From: Chitinimonas sp. BJB300
GTDB lineage: Bacteria; Pseudomonadota; Gammaproteobacteria; Burkholderiales; Chitinimonadaceae
NCBI RefSeq assembly: GCF_002735695.1
Contig: NZ_PDZH01000001.1
Location: 1-64,000, forward strand
Direction: 5' to 3'
Length of the DNA: 64,000 nucleotides
Shown: in pieces, positions 56,834 through 64,000 of the stretch
Layout: each line of letters starts with the position of its first letter
Position numbering within the stretch: position 1 is the first letter of the stretch
Position numbers and translations under genes: made by a program
The notes under the pieces: model-generated
Told to the model about the DNA's origin: nothing
Seen by the model: the letters and a program-made list of their open reading frames with translations, nothing else
Database searches by the model: none

Positions 56834-57122
56834 ATCGTACAAATCAGCCATAAATTAAAGAAAATAGAATTCAAAAAATATCAAATATTTTTTAATTAAA
56901 TATAAATAAAAAATAAAAAATATCTGACTTAATAAACAGTAAATTTTGGTAATTATGCCACCACAACTGCTTGATTCTCATTGATTCAGGACTACTCCGT
57001 ACCGTTAGACCAGCACACCAAAAAACACTTAAATGTGTTTCATTTAAACAACTGAATGACTTCAAACCCGCTCTAGCGCTTGCTTTGGCAATGTACCATT
57101 ATTGCCACTAAGGGGGTTTTGT

Positions 57123-58163
57123 ATGAACAGCCAGAAAGAACTTGTCAAGCAACGGTTAGAGGAAAAGCTGGAGCGTGAGTGTGGGTCGGTGATGATGAAT
57201 GCACTACGCGACCCCGCCGTCATCGAGATCATGCTCAACCCCGATGGCAAGCTTTGGGTGGACATTGCCGGTAAGGGCATGGAATGTACTGGGCATAGCA
57301 TGTCTCCCGGCGCTGCGGAAAGCGTGCTGACGACCTGCGCCAGCATGCTGAATACGGTAGTCACCCGCGACAGCCCGATACTGGAGGGCGAATTCCCACT
57401 TGATGGTTCGCGCCTCGAAGGCATCATCCCCCCCATTGTCCGCGCGCCGACCTTCACCATCCGGAAAAAGGCGTTGAAAGTATTCACGCTGGATGACTAT
57501 CGCACCAAAGGCATCATTGGCGCCTCCCTCCTGGGTAGCCAGGCGGCATCCGCCAAACCCGATGCCCAGCCGGTTCACGCCCATCCCATTGAAGCCATAC
57601 GTCATGCGGTACGCCAGCGCCACAACATCTTGATCGTGGGTGGTACCGGTAGCGGCAAGACCACCCTCGCCAACGCCATCCTGGCGGAAATCGCTATGCA
57701 ATGCGGAGAAGACCGATTGGTCGCCATCGAAGACACGATGGAACTACAAATCGCCATGCCCAACAGCGTGCTGCTGCGCACCAGCGAACAAGCCACCATG
57801 CAGCGCCTACTGCGCGCCACCATGCGTTTACGGCCTGATCGCATCGTGGTGGGGGAGGTGCGTGGCGGTGAGGCCCTCACCTTGCTGAAGAGTTGGAATA
57901 CTGGCCACCCCGGCGGCATCGCCACCATCCACGCCAACTCGGCTGAAGGCGGGCTGATTCGCCTGTCACAGTTGATCTACGAAGCCCCCGAAGCCCGCAA
58001 TCTGTCGGAAACCTCTATCGCCACCATGATCAAGGAGGCCGTGAACCTGGTGGTTTTCATCGAGCGTTCGGCCACGCCCGCCGGGCGTTCAGTCAGCGAG
58101 CTGATGCAAATCAGCGATTTCATTCAAGGCCGCTTTGTCATGCGGTCGGTCGACCTTCACTAA
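57123..58163 (+). CDS. trbB: Conjugal transfer ATPase TrbB (VirB11 family)
   Basis: Hexameric traffic ATPase of 346 residues at the base of the P-type conjugation machine. Walker A reads GGTGSGKTT (near residue 174), with LVAIEDTMELQ, the His-box GHPGGIATIHANSAEGGL and the Asp/Glu box RPDRIVVGEVRGGEAL. N-terminal domain GKLWVDIAGKGME is typical of TrbB. The ATG at 57123 follows AAGGGGG. It heads the operon, 23 bp before trbC. Confidence 0.95.
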   Translation: MNSQKELVKQRLEEKLERECGSVMMNALRDPAVIEIMLNPDGKLWVDIAGKGMECTGHSMSPGAAESVLTTCASMLNTVVTRDSPILEGEFPLDGSRLEGIIPPIVRAPTFTIRKKALKVFTLDDYRTKGIIGASLLGSQAASAKPDAQPVHAHPIEAIRHAVRQRHNILIVGGTGSGKTTLANAILAEIAMQCGEDRLVAIEDTMELQIAMPNSVLLRTSEQATMQRLLRATMRLRPDRIVVGEVRGGEALTLLKSWNTGHPGGIATIHANSAEGGLIRLSQLIYEAPEARNLSETSIATMIKEAVNLVVFIERSATPAGRSVSELMQISDFIQGRFVMRSVDLH

Positions 58164-58186
58164 CCACCAACCAAGGAGCTCTACTC

Positions 58187-58471
58187 ATGCAATCCCTGTC
58201 TTTAATCTGGCGTCGTCTTGTACTGACACTGGCAGCACTCTCCTGTGGTATTGCCCATGCAGCTCTGCCATGGGAAGGCCCGCTGCAACAGCTGCAAACG
58301 TCGTTAACCGGCCCTGTCGCCAAGTCCATCGGTGTGATCGCACTGGCTGCATCTGGCGGCATGTTGGCGTTTGGCGGCGAACTCAGTGATTTCACCAAGC
58401 GCATGATGATGGTGGTGTTGGCGTTGTCAGTGATGCTACTGGCCAACAACTTCATGTCGATGTTCGCCTGA
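58187..58471 (+). CDS. trbC: Pilin-like protein TrbC (VirB2 family)
   Basis: Protein of 94 residues with a signal peptide (LVLTLAALSCGIAHA) and two hydrophobic helices, AKSIGVIALAASGGMLAFGG and MMMVVLALSVMLLANNF. TrbC pilins are processed and cyclised into the pilus. Spacing to trbB (23 bp) and trbD (16 bp) fits one operon. Confidence 0.9.
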   Translation: MQSLSLIWRRLVLTLAALSCGIAHAALPWEGPLQQLQTSLTGPVAKSIGVIALAASGGMLAFGGELSDFTKRMMMVVLALSVMLLANNFMSMFA

Positions 58472-58487
58472 TCGGGTGGGACAGGCC

Positions 58488-58802
58488 ATGGACGAACCAC
58501 GCCGCATCGCTATCCACCGTTCGCTCAATCGTGCGCACCTGTTGCTTGGCGCAGAACGTAGCTTGGTCCTGATGGCCGGCTTGATCACGGCGCTGTTGAT
58601 CTTCTCCGGCAACATCTCCGTATGGTCAATCACGCTGGCGATTGTGTTCTGGAGCGGTTCGTTCTGGGCGTTGGTTCGCATGGCCAAAGCCGACTCGCAA
58701 ATGAGCCAGGTTTATCAACGCCACATCCGCTATCGCGCGTATTACAGCGCCCATAGCTGCATCGAGGCCCCGCTGCCCGGCGGCGGCTCGCCAAAGGCTT
58801 GA
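58488..58802 (+). CDS. trbD: Conjugal transfer protein TrbD (VirB3 family)
   Basis: Small inner-membrane protein of 104 residues. EPRRIAIHRSLNRAHLLLGA is the usual TrbD start, followed by two helices (LMAGLITALLIF, VWSITLAIVFWSGSFWAL) and a basic tail. It supports the TrbE ATPase and pilin. The ATG at 58488 is used; a GTG at 58476 is in frame. Confidence 0.92.
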   Translation: MDEPRRIAIHRSLNRAHLLLGAERSLVLMAGLITALLIFSGNISVWSITLAIVFWSGSFWALVRMAKADSQMSQVYQRHIRYRAYYSAHSCIEAPLPGGGSPKA

Positions 58803-58804
58803 TC

Positions 58805-61264
58805 ATGTTGAAACTGAAACAATTCCGCGACCGCACGCAAGGCCTGCCCGACCTGCTGAATTTCGCACTGATGCCGGAAGATGGCATTCTGCAGAACAAG
58901 GATGGCAGTCTTACTGTCAGCTGGTATTTCCGCGGCGAGGATATGGACAGCGCCACCCATGCCGAACTGTCGGGCATCTCCGCCCGCCTGAATGGCATTC
59001 TGGTGGGCCTGGGCAATGGCTGGATGTTGAACTGCGACGCCATTCGCCGGCCTGCTACCACCTACCCGGACCATGGCTATTTCCCAGACCTCACCAGTTG
59101 GTTGATCGACGAAGAACGCCGCCACCAGCATGAGTTGGAAGGCGCGCATTTCGAGACCACCTATGCGTTGTCGCTGACTTATCTCCCGCCACTACGTACG
59201 TCCAACAAGATTATCGAGATGATCTACGAGGACGAGGGCCGTGATGATTCGAAAGCAGGTTTCGCTGCGCGCATCCTCGACCAATTCAAGCGCCAGATCG
59301 ATGATTTCGAATCCGCATTGTCTGCAACCTTGCCGCTGCGCCGCATGCGTGGTGTTCACCGCACCGACGCTTTTGGCCAGGAGTATGTCGAGGACGAACT
59401 GCTGCAGTACATGGACTTCTGCGTCAGCGGCGTGCTTCGGCCTGTGCGCTTGCCAAGCGTTCCGATGTATCTGGATGCCGTCATTGGTGGCCATTCGTTC
59501 TATGGCGGCATTTCACCGCGAGTGGGTGATTTCCATATCAAAGTCGTCGCCATCGATGGCTTCCCGCAGGAAAGCTATCCGGGCGTATTGCACGAACTGG
59601 ACGCGTTGGGCTACGAGTACCGTTGGGCCACCCGCTTTATCTTCCTCGACCCGCAGCAGGCCCGGTCGGTAATGAACGGCGTACGCCGGCGTTGGCAGCA
59701 GAAGCAGCGTGGGCTCAAAGACCAGATGTTCAACACCAGCAGCGGCGCAATCGACCTGGATGCGCTGGAAATGGCTGAAGACGCGCAAAGCGCCATCGGT
59801 GAAGCGGAAAGCAACGTGGTCAGGTTCGGTTATTACACCTCTTGCGTTGTATTGATGCATGCAGATCGCGAACTCTTGCTAGAACAAGCGCGTGAAGTGC
59901 GCAAAGCCCTGCTAAACCTTGGCTTTGGCGCTCGCATCGAGGACATCAACGCCGTCGAAGCCTATTTGGGCTCGATTCCTGGCCATGCCTACCCGAATGT
60001 GCGGCGGCCTATCCTACATACCCTGAATCTGGCCGATCTGTTGCCAATCACCGCGGTATGGGCCGGTGAGGTGCACAACCCCAGCCCGTTCTACCCCGAA
60101 AATAGTCCACCGCTCACCTACGCCGCCACCACAGGCTCCACACCGTTCCGCATCAGCCTGCATGTCGGCGATGTCGGCCATACCTTGATGATTGGTAAAA
60201 CCGGTGGCGGTAAGTCGACCGCGCTCAATTTCCTGCTGGCGCAACATTTCCGCTATCCAAATGCGCAGGTGTTCATCTTCGACAAGGGCTATTCGTCCTA
60301 TCTGCTGGTGAACGCCTGTGGCGGTACCTACTACGACATCGGCGGCGAGAACAGCGATCTGGCGTTTTGCCCGCTCAAGCATATCGACAACTCAGCCGAC
60401 CAAGCCTGGGCTGCCGAATGGATTGAAATCATGTTGACCCTACAGGGCGTCAACGTCACACCGGCCCTGCGGCAAATGGTGTACCAGGCCATCATGCGGC
60501 TGACACGTTCGCCGCGCCGCACCCTAACCGAATTCGTTGCCGAACTGCAGGACGACGAGTTGCGCCAAGCGCTGTCGCATTACACGCTGGCTGGGCCTAT
60601 GGGTTCGTTGTTGGATGCAGAAGAAGACAGCCTGGTGGAGGGGTCATTCCAGTCGTTCGAGATGGAACACCTGATGAACATGGGTGAAAAGAACGTGGTG
60701 CCTGTGTTGCTGTATCTGTTCCGGCAGGTGGAAAAACGCATGGATGGCCGGCCCACGCTGGTGGCGCTGGACGAGTGCTGGTTGATGCTGGCCCACCCGC
60801 TATTTCGCGAGAAGGTACGCGAATGGCTGAAGACCTGGCGGAAGAAAAATGCGCTGGTGTTCCTGGCTACGCAGGAATTGGCGGATGTGATGAACAGCCC
60901 GATCCGCGACGTGATCCTGGCCAGTTGCCCAACCAAGATACTGCTGCCCAACCCGGAAGCCAACGAGAACTCATCACGTCCGATGTACGAGCTGATCGGC
61001 CTGAATGATCGGGAAATACAGATACTCGCCAACGCCACCGTCAAGCGGCATTACTACTACAAGTCCCCACTTGGCCGCCGCATTTTCTCGTTCGGCTTCG
61101 GGCCGGTGGCGCTGTCTTTTGTCGGTGCGAGCAGCCAGGACGATATCCGCGCCGCCAAGCAGCTGATGGAAACCCATAACGAAAACTGGCCAGCCTATTG
61201 GTTGCGGCAACGTGGCCTCAACGAGTGGGCGGATTTGTGGCAAGCAGAGGAATTACCCGCATGA
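58805..61264 (+). CDS. trbE: Conjugal transfer ATPase TrbE (VirB4 family)
   Basis: Large ATPase of 819 residues that powers pilus assembly and substrate transfer. Walker A is MIGKTGGGKSTALNFL (near residue 462), Walker B is TLVALDECWLMLAHP, and the N-terminal part starts LKLKQFRDRTQGLPDLLNFA. Length agrees with TrbE (about 815-850). It starts 2 bp after trbD and overlaps trbL by 4 bp. Confidence 0.96.
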   Translation: MLKLKQFRDRTQGLPDLLNFALMPEDGILQNKDGSLTVSWYFRGEDMDSATHAELSGISARLNGILVGLGNGWMLNCDAIRRPATTYPDHGYFPDLTSWLIDEERRHQHELEGAHFETTYALSLTYLPPLRTSNKIIEMIYEDEGRDDSKAGFAARILDQFKRQIDDFESALSATLPLRRMRGVHRTDAFGQEYVEDELLQYMDFCVSGVLRPVRLPSVPMYLDAVIGGHSFYGGISPRVGDFHIKVVAIDGFPQESYPGVLHELDALGYEYRWATRFIFLDPQQARSVMNGVRRRWQQKQRGLKDQMFNTSSGAIDLDALEMAEDAQSAIGEAESNVVRFGYYTSCVVLMHADRELLLEQAREVRKALLNLGFGARIEDINAVEAYLGSIPGHAYPNVRRPILHTLNLADLLPITAVWAGEVHNPSPFYPENSPPLTYAATTGSTPFRISLHVGDVGHTLMIGKTGGGKSTALNFLLAQHFRYPNAQVFIFDKGYSSYLLVNACGGTYYDIGGENSDLAFCPLKHIDNSADQAWAAEWIEIMLTLQGVNVTPALRQMVYQAIMRLTRSPRRTLTEFVAELQDDELRQALSHYTLAGPMGSLLDAEEDSLVEGSFQSFEMEHLMNMGEKNVVPVLLYLFRQVEKRMDGRPTLVALDECWLMLAHPLFREKVREWLKTWRKKNALVFLATQELADVMNSPIRDVILASCPTKILLPNPEANENSSRPMYELIGLNDREIQILANATVKRHYYYKSPLGRRIFSFGFGPVALSFVGASSQDDIRAAKQLMETHNENWPAYWLRQRGLNEWADLWQAEELPA

Positions 61265-63078
61265 ACGCCCTCGCCCAAACCCTGTCGGTATTCGCACAAT
61301 TGCAGGCGGACCGCGCTGCCGCACCACCGAGCCGCCCCCTAGACCCAGAACTGGCGCGCCGCTTGCGCTGGTTCTTATGGGCATCGCTGGCGGTGGTCGT
61401 GCTGTATGTCCTGTTCGGCAACGTAGCCTGGGCCGCCACATCGCCGCCTGTAGGCGGCCACACTGCCAGCTTTTCTTTATTCGACACCTTGGAAAAAGAC
61501 GCACACACCAAGAGCACCACTTGGTTCAACATCATCCTGGATCTGGTCCGCCCTACTTTCATGCTGCTGGGCACGATCGAAATCTGCTGGGCTGCCGCCA
61601 TTTGGGCGTTCGAGAAGGACAACCTGAACAGCCTGGCCGTCGAGATCATCAAGAAGATCATGTTCATCGGTTTCTTCTTTGCCCTGCTGCAATATGCGCC
61701 GGAATGGATTCCAACTATCACCGGCACATTCCAGGACGTAGGCGAGAAAGCGGCCCAGAGCGGCACTGTCACCACCGATGGCATCATTGCATTGGGTATG
61801 GCGACCATTAAATTGATATGGTCCAAATCACCCTCCAACATATTCACCATACTGGCGGGTCTGGGCAAGATCATCGTGGCGTGCTTTGTCACCATCGGCA
61901 TCGTGATCGCCTTTGTGGTGGTCGCCGCCCAATACCTTACGCTCAAGATCGAGTCCTACATCCTGTTCGCGGCAGGGGCGATTTTCCTGGGCTTGGGTAG
62001 TTCCAGCTGGATCAAGGACTACGTCTCCAAATACCTCAACTACGCCATCAACGTGGGTGTCCGCCTGCTGGTGCTTATTCTGATTCTAAGCCTGACGCTC
62101 AGCACCATCACCCAGAAGGGCGATGGCTTCGCTTTTGAATACACCGATTTGTTCGAGCTGCTGGCGGTCGCGGTATTGCAAGCCATCCTCGGTATTCGGG
62201 CGCCGGAAATGGCCGGCGCCCTTCTGAATGGCGGCGCAGGCTTGTCGGCAGGTTCGGCCATGGGCGCGGGTACCACCTCATTCAACACCATGAAGATGGC
62301 AACCAGCATGGCCTCGGGTGGCGCAGGAAAGGTCGCCGGTGTGTTGCAATCCGCAGCGGGTGCCGGAACATCGGCCGTGCAAGGGATGAACAATATGGGC
62401 AAGGCTGTCAGCGCGGGCCGAGAATTAGCCAAGCAAGAAGGAAAAAGCGGAACTGCCGCCACGCTGAGTGGGCTGGGCAAAGCAGCGGGGCAAGCCGGAC
62501 GGGATGGTGGGCAGAAAATTGCCGAATCCGCCAAGGCACTACCCGGCAAATTGCTCGATGCCGTCAAAGGCAAGAGTGAACACGGGACCAACCCCGGCTT
62601 GTTCGACCGTACCAAACAAAACCTGCAAAGCCGCCTCGCCGAAGGGGCTGCTGAAAAAGCGGGTGGAGGCAGTTCAGGATCATCCACGAGCAATTCAACA
62701 GCGCTCTCCGCCGCTACCGACGGCTCGGCCCCACATAGCGGAGGGAGCAGTTCAAGCGCCAGTAGCGAACTGGGGTTACAGAACAGCGCTTCGTCTTTCA
62801 ACACTTCATCGAGCATGACTTCCAGCGAGTCGAGCAGTGCCACTGCCCATACAGCCAGCGCAACCAGCACAGGCAATATCGGCAGCAACACACGTGGCTG
62901 CATCTCGGCGGGCGTCAAAGCACTCAATTCCAGCCCGGCCAACACAACGAAGGGAACTACACCAAACAAGCCCACGGGGGGTAGCGCAACAGCGTTCAAA
63001 CCGGCAGGTGCAAGGCCATCGTTGAACAAGGCAACCACAACACGCCCACAGCCACCCAGGCCACCTAAAAACAGCTAG
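61261..63078 (+). CDS. trbL: Conjugal transfer membrane protein TrbL (VirB6 family)
   Basis: Inner-membrane channel protein of 605 residues. An N-terminal extension with one helix (LRWFLWASLAVVVLYVLFGN) is followed by FNIILDLVRPTFMLLGTIEI and about six helices including TIGIVIAFVVVAAQYLTLKI and FAAGAIFLGLGSSSWIKDYV, the TrbL core. The last 200 or so residues are low complexity, Ser/Ala/Gly/Thr-rich (GSSSSASSEL, SSSMTSSESSS). It directly follows trbE; trbJ, which usually stands between, is absent. Confidence 0.93.
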   Translation: MNALAQTLSVFAQLQADRAAAPPSRPLDPELARRLRWFLWASLAVVVLYVLFGNVAWAATSPPVGGHTASFSLFDTLEKDAHTKSTTWFNIILDLVRPTFMLLGTIEICWAAAIWAFEKDNLNSLAVEIIKKIMFIGFFFALLQYAPEWIPTITGTFQDVGEKAAQSGTVTTDGIIALGMATIKLIWSKSPSNIFTILAGLGKIIVACFVTIGIVIAFVVVAAQYLTLKIESYILFAAGAIFLGLGSSSWIKDYVSKYLNYAINVGVRLLVLILILSLTLSTITQKGDGFAFEYTDLFELLAVAVLQAILGIRAPEMAGALLNGGAGLSAGSAMGAGTTSFNTMKMATSMASGGAGKVAGVLQSAAGAGTSAVQGMNNMGKAVSAGRELAKQEGKSGTAATLSGLGKAAGQAGRDGGQKIAESAKALPGKLLDAVKGKSEHGTNPGLFDRTKQNLQSRLAEGAAEKAGGGSSGSSTSNSTALSAATDGSAPHSGGSSSSASSELGLQNSASSFNTSSSMTSSESSSATAHTASATSTGNIGSNTRGCISAGVKALNSSPANTTKGTTPNKPTGGSATAFKPAGARPSLNKATTTRPQPPRPPKNS

Positions 63079-63089
63079 GACATGTCATT

Positions 63090-63851
63090 TTGAAACGCTT
63101 ACTCAACCCACTATTTGCGCTACGCGACCGCATGGGCGGCAGTCGCTCACTGCCAATAGAAACCAATAAAACCACCAAAGTCACAGCCAACGTCGCAGCA
63201 CACAGCGAACTGAACCCGTATGTCCAAGCCCGTCGCGAATGGAATGAGCGTTATGGAGACTACATCCAGCAGGCGCACCACTGGCGCACCATGGCCATCA
63301 TCTCGGGTTTGGTGGCGCTGATTTCCGTAATCGGTATCACGTATATCGGCGCACAGAACAAAATCGTGCCCTACGTGGTCCATGTCGACAAACTCGGCCA
63401 AGCCACCGCTGTCGCCCGCGCAGATCAACCCACCACAGTCGACCCACGCGTCGTCAAGGCATACCTCGCCCGGTTCGTCTCCGACTGGCGCACCGTCACG
63501 ATCGACCGGCAAGCGCAAAAGGGCGCGATTGATCGTGTCTACGCCATGCTGCCCAGCAGCTCGATAGCACTGAGCAAGCTGAACGACCACTTCAAGGCCC
63601 ACAACCCATTCGCTGTTGCCACCAACAAGACGGTCGCCGTGGCCGTCACCAACCTGCTGCCGATTTCGGACCAGACCTGGCAGGTGGAATGGCAAGAGGT
63701 CACCCGCGATTTGCGTGGTGAGCTGCAAAGCAATGTCCGGATGAAAGTCTCCATCATCGTCGGTATCACCCCACCGACTGACGAGCGCTTGATTCTGATC
63801 AACCCGCTTGGGGTTTACATCACAGACCTGAATTGGTCACAACAACTGTAG
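63090..63851 (+). CDS. trbF: Conjugal transfer protein TrbF (VirB8 family)
   Basis: Bitopic inner-membrane protein of 253 residues: a cytoplasmic N-terminus (NPYVQARREWNERYGDYIQQ), one helix (IISGLVALISVIGITYI), then the periplasmic VirB8 domain (IVPYVVHVDKLGQATAVARA, NPLGVYITDLNWSQQL). The start is a TTG at 63090 with AGGA upstream; the next ATG in frame is at 63132. It is 11 bp after trbL. Confidence 0.93.
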   Translation: MKRLLNPLFALRDRMGGSRSLPIETNKTTKVTANVAAHSELNPYVQARREWNERYGDYIQQAHHWRTMAIISGLVALISVIGITYIGAQNKIVPYVVHVDKLGQATAVARADQPTTVDPRVVKAYLARFVSDWRTVTIDRQAQKGAIDRVYAMLPSSSIALSKLNDHFKAHNPFAVATNKTVAVAVTNLLPISDQTWQVEWQEVTRDLRGELQSNVRMKVSIIVGITPPTDERLILINPLGVYITDLNWSQQL

Positions 63852-63882
63852 TAGTACGTGCTTTCAAGGGATACATAGCAAA

Positions 63883-64000
63883 ATGAATTACAAGCATTTA
63901 TCGCTGGCGATCTGCCTATTGGCTGCCGGCACCGCAACCGCCAATACCGACAGCAGCAAACCGGCAGCCCCCGCAGCAGCCGAAATCAAAGTACCGAACA
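63883..64000 (+). CDS. trbG: Conjugal transfer protein TrbG (VirB9 family), N-terminal part
   Basis: The window ends inside this gene. The visible 39 residues are a signal peptide (MNYKHLSLAICLLAAGTATA) and an Ala/Pro-rich start. The call rests on position after trbF in the trb order and on the export signal; the conserved domain lies beyond the window. Confidence 0.7.
   Translation, partial: MNYKHLSLAICLLAAGTATANTDSSKPAAPAAAEIKVPN

Larger units (their letters stand above)
56245..57122. other. 878-bp AT-rich region between xthA and the trb operon
   Basis: No supported gene. It contains the partial MITE copy (56375-56435), an untrusted 86-codon frame (56432-56692), a very AT-rich block (56740-56960) with an inverted repeat, and the trbB leader with an AAGGGGG Shine-Dalgarno. 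It may be the left boundary of an integrated element. Confidence 0.45.

Overview
The window is chromosomal DNA of a Gram-negative bacterium, most likely a betaproteobacterium of the Neisseriales/Burkholderiales type. The support is the divergent lptFG / pepA-holC arrangement with a DUF2486-like gene after holC, a betaproteobacterial IF-1, sigma-32 with an RpoH box, TonB and porin outer-membrane proteins, and a complete violacein operon of the Chromobacterium/Janthinobacterium kind. I cannot name a species from the sequence.

Layout. 1-740: transposase cut by the window edge, beside the stump of a FUSC-type membrane protein. 0.8-4.1 kb: thiolase plus FadB-like fusion enzyme (beta-oxidation). 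4.4-8 kb: TRIC-family channel and a TonB-dependent receptor. 8.2-14.35 kb: housekeeping genes (Nudix hydrolase, two GNAT enzymes, rnhA, MFS exporter, dnaQ, ispD, ispF). 14.35-14.6 kb: a scar where a DMT-transporter start meets an IS3-type transposase tail. 14.8-24.9 kb: a potassium module, kdpFABCDE preceded by an extra membrane micro-ORF and followed by an EIIA-Ntr-like gene and a kinase-like protein related to N-acetylglutamate kinase that has lost both catalytic lysines. 25.0-26.0 kb: a serine-recombinase tail cut by a dead IS5-type element. 26.1-29.3 kb: rhodanese, periplasmic binding protein, single flagellin, infA. 29.7-35.5 kb: hutU-D-I-F-G, the five-step histidine route through formylglutamate; hutH is not in the window. 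35.6-43.0 kb, opposite strand: vioABCDE, visibly more AT-rich than its surroundings and separated from hut by a bidirectional terminator. 43.5-45.0 kb: a DUF1289 gene, a 39-bp remnant of the same IS seen at 25-26 kb, and a broken porin gene. 45.1-56.2 kb: core genes (rpoH behind a CIRCE operator, an alkyltransferase-like protein, lptG/lptF, pepA, holC, proS, a lytic transglycosylase, xthA). 57.1-64 kb: a P-type (Trb) type IV secretion operon trbB-C-D-E-L-F-G, running off the end of the window.

How the genes work together. The kdp block is the most integrated unit. 11-bp direct repeats of the kind OmpR-family regulators bind lie before kdp, and a similar pair lies before the EIIA-Ntr/pseudokinase pair. 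In E. coli EIIA-Ntr binds KdpD and TrkA, so the downstream pair may be a local regulatory arm of potassium uptake. The vio operon appears complete, and the VioA and VioE catalytic motifs are intact, so the strain is expected to be purple-pigmented. Insertion-sequence debris around 0-0.7, 14.4, 25-26 and 43.7 kb marks the accessory patches.

Limits. All family calls are from reading the proteins; no search was run. No tRNA, rRNA or CRISPR array was recognised.
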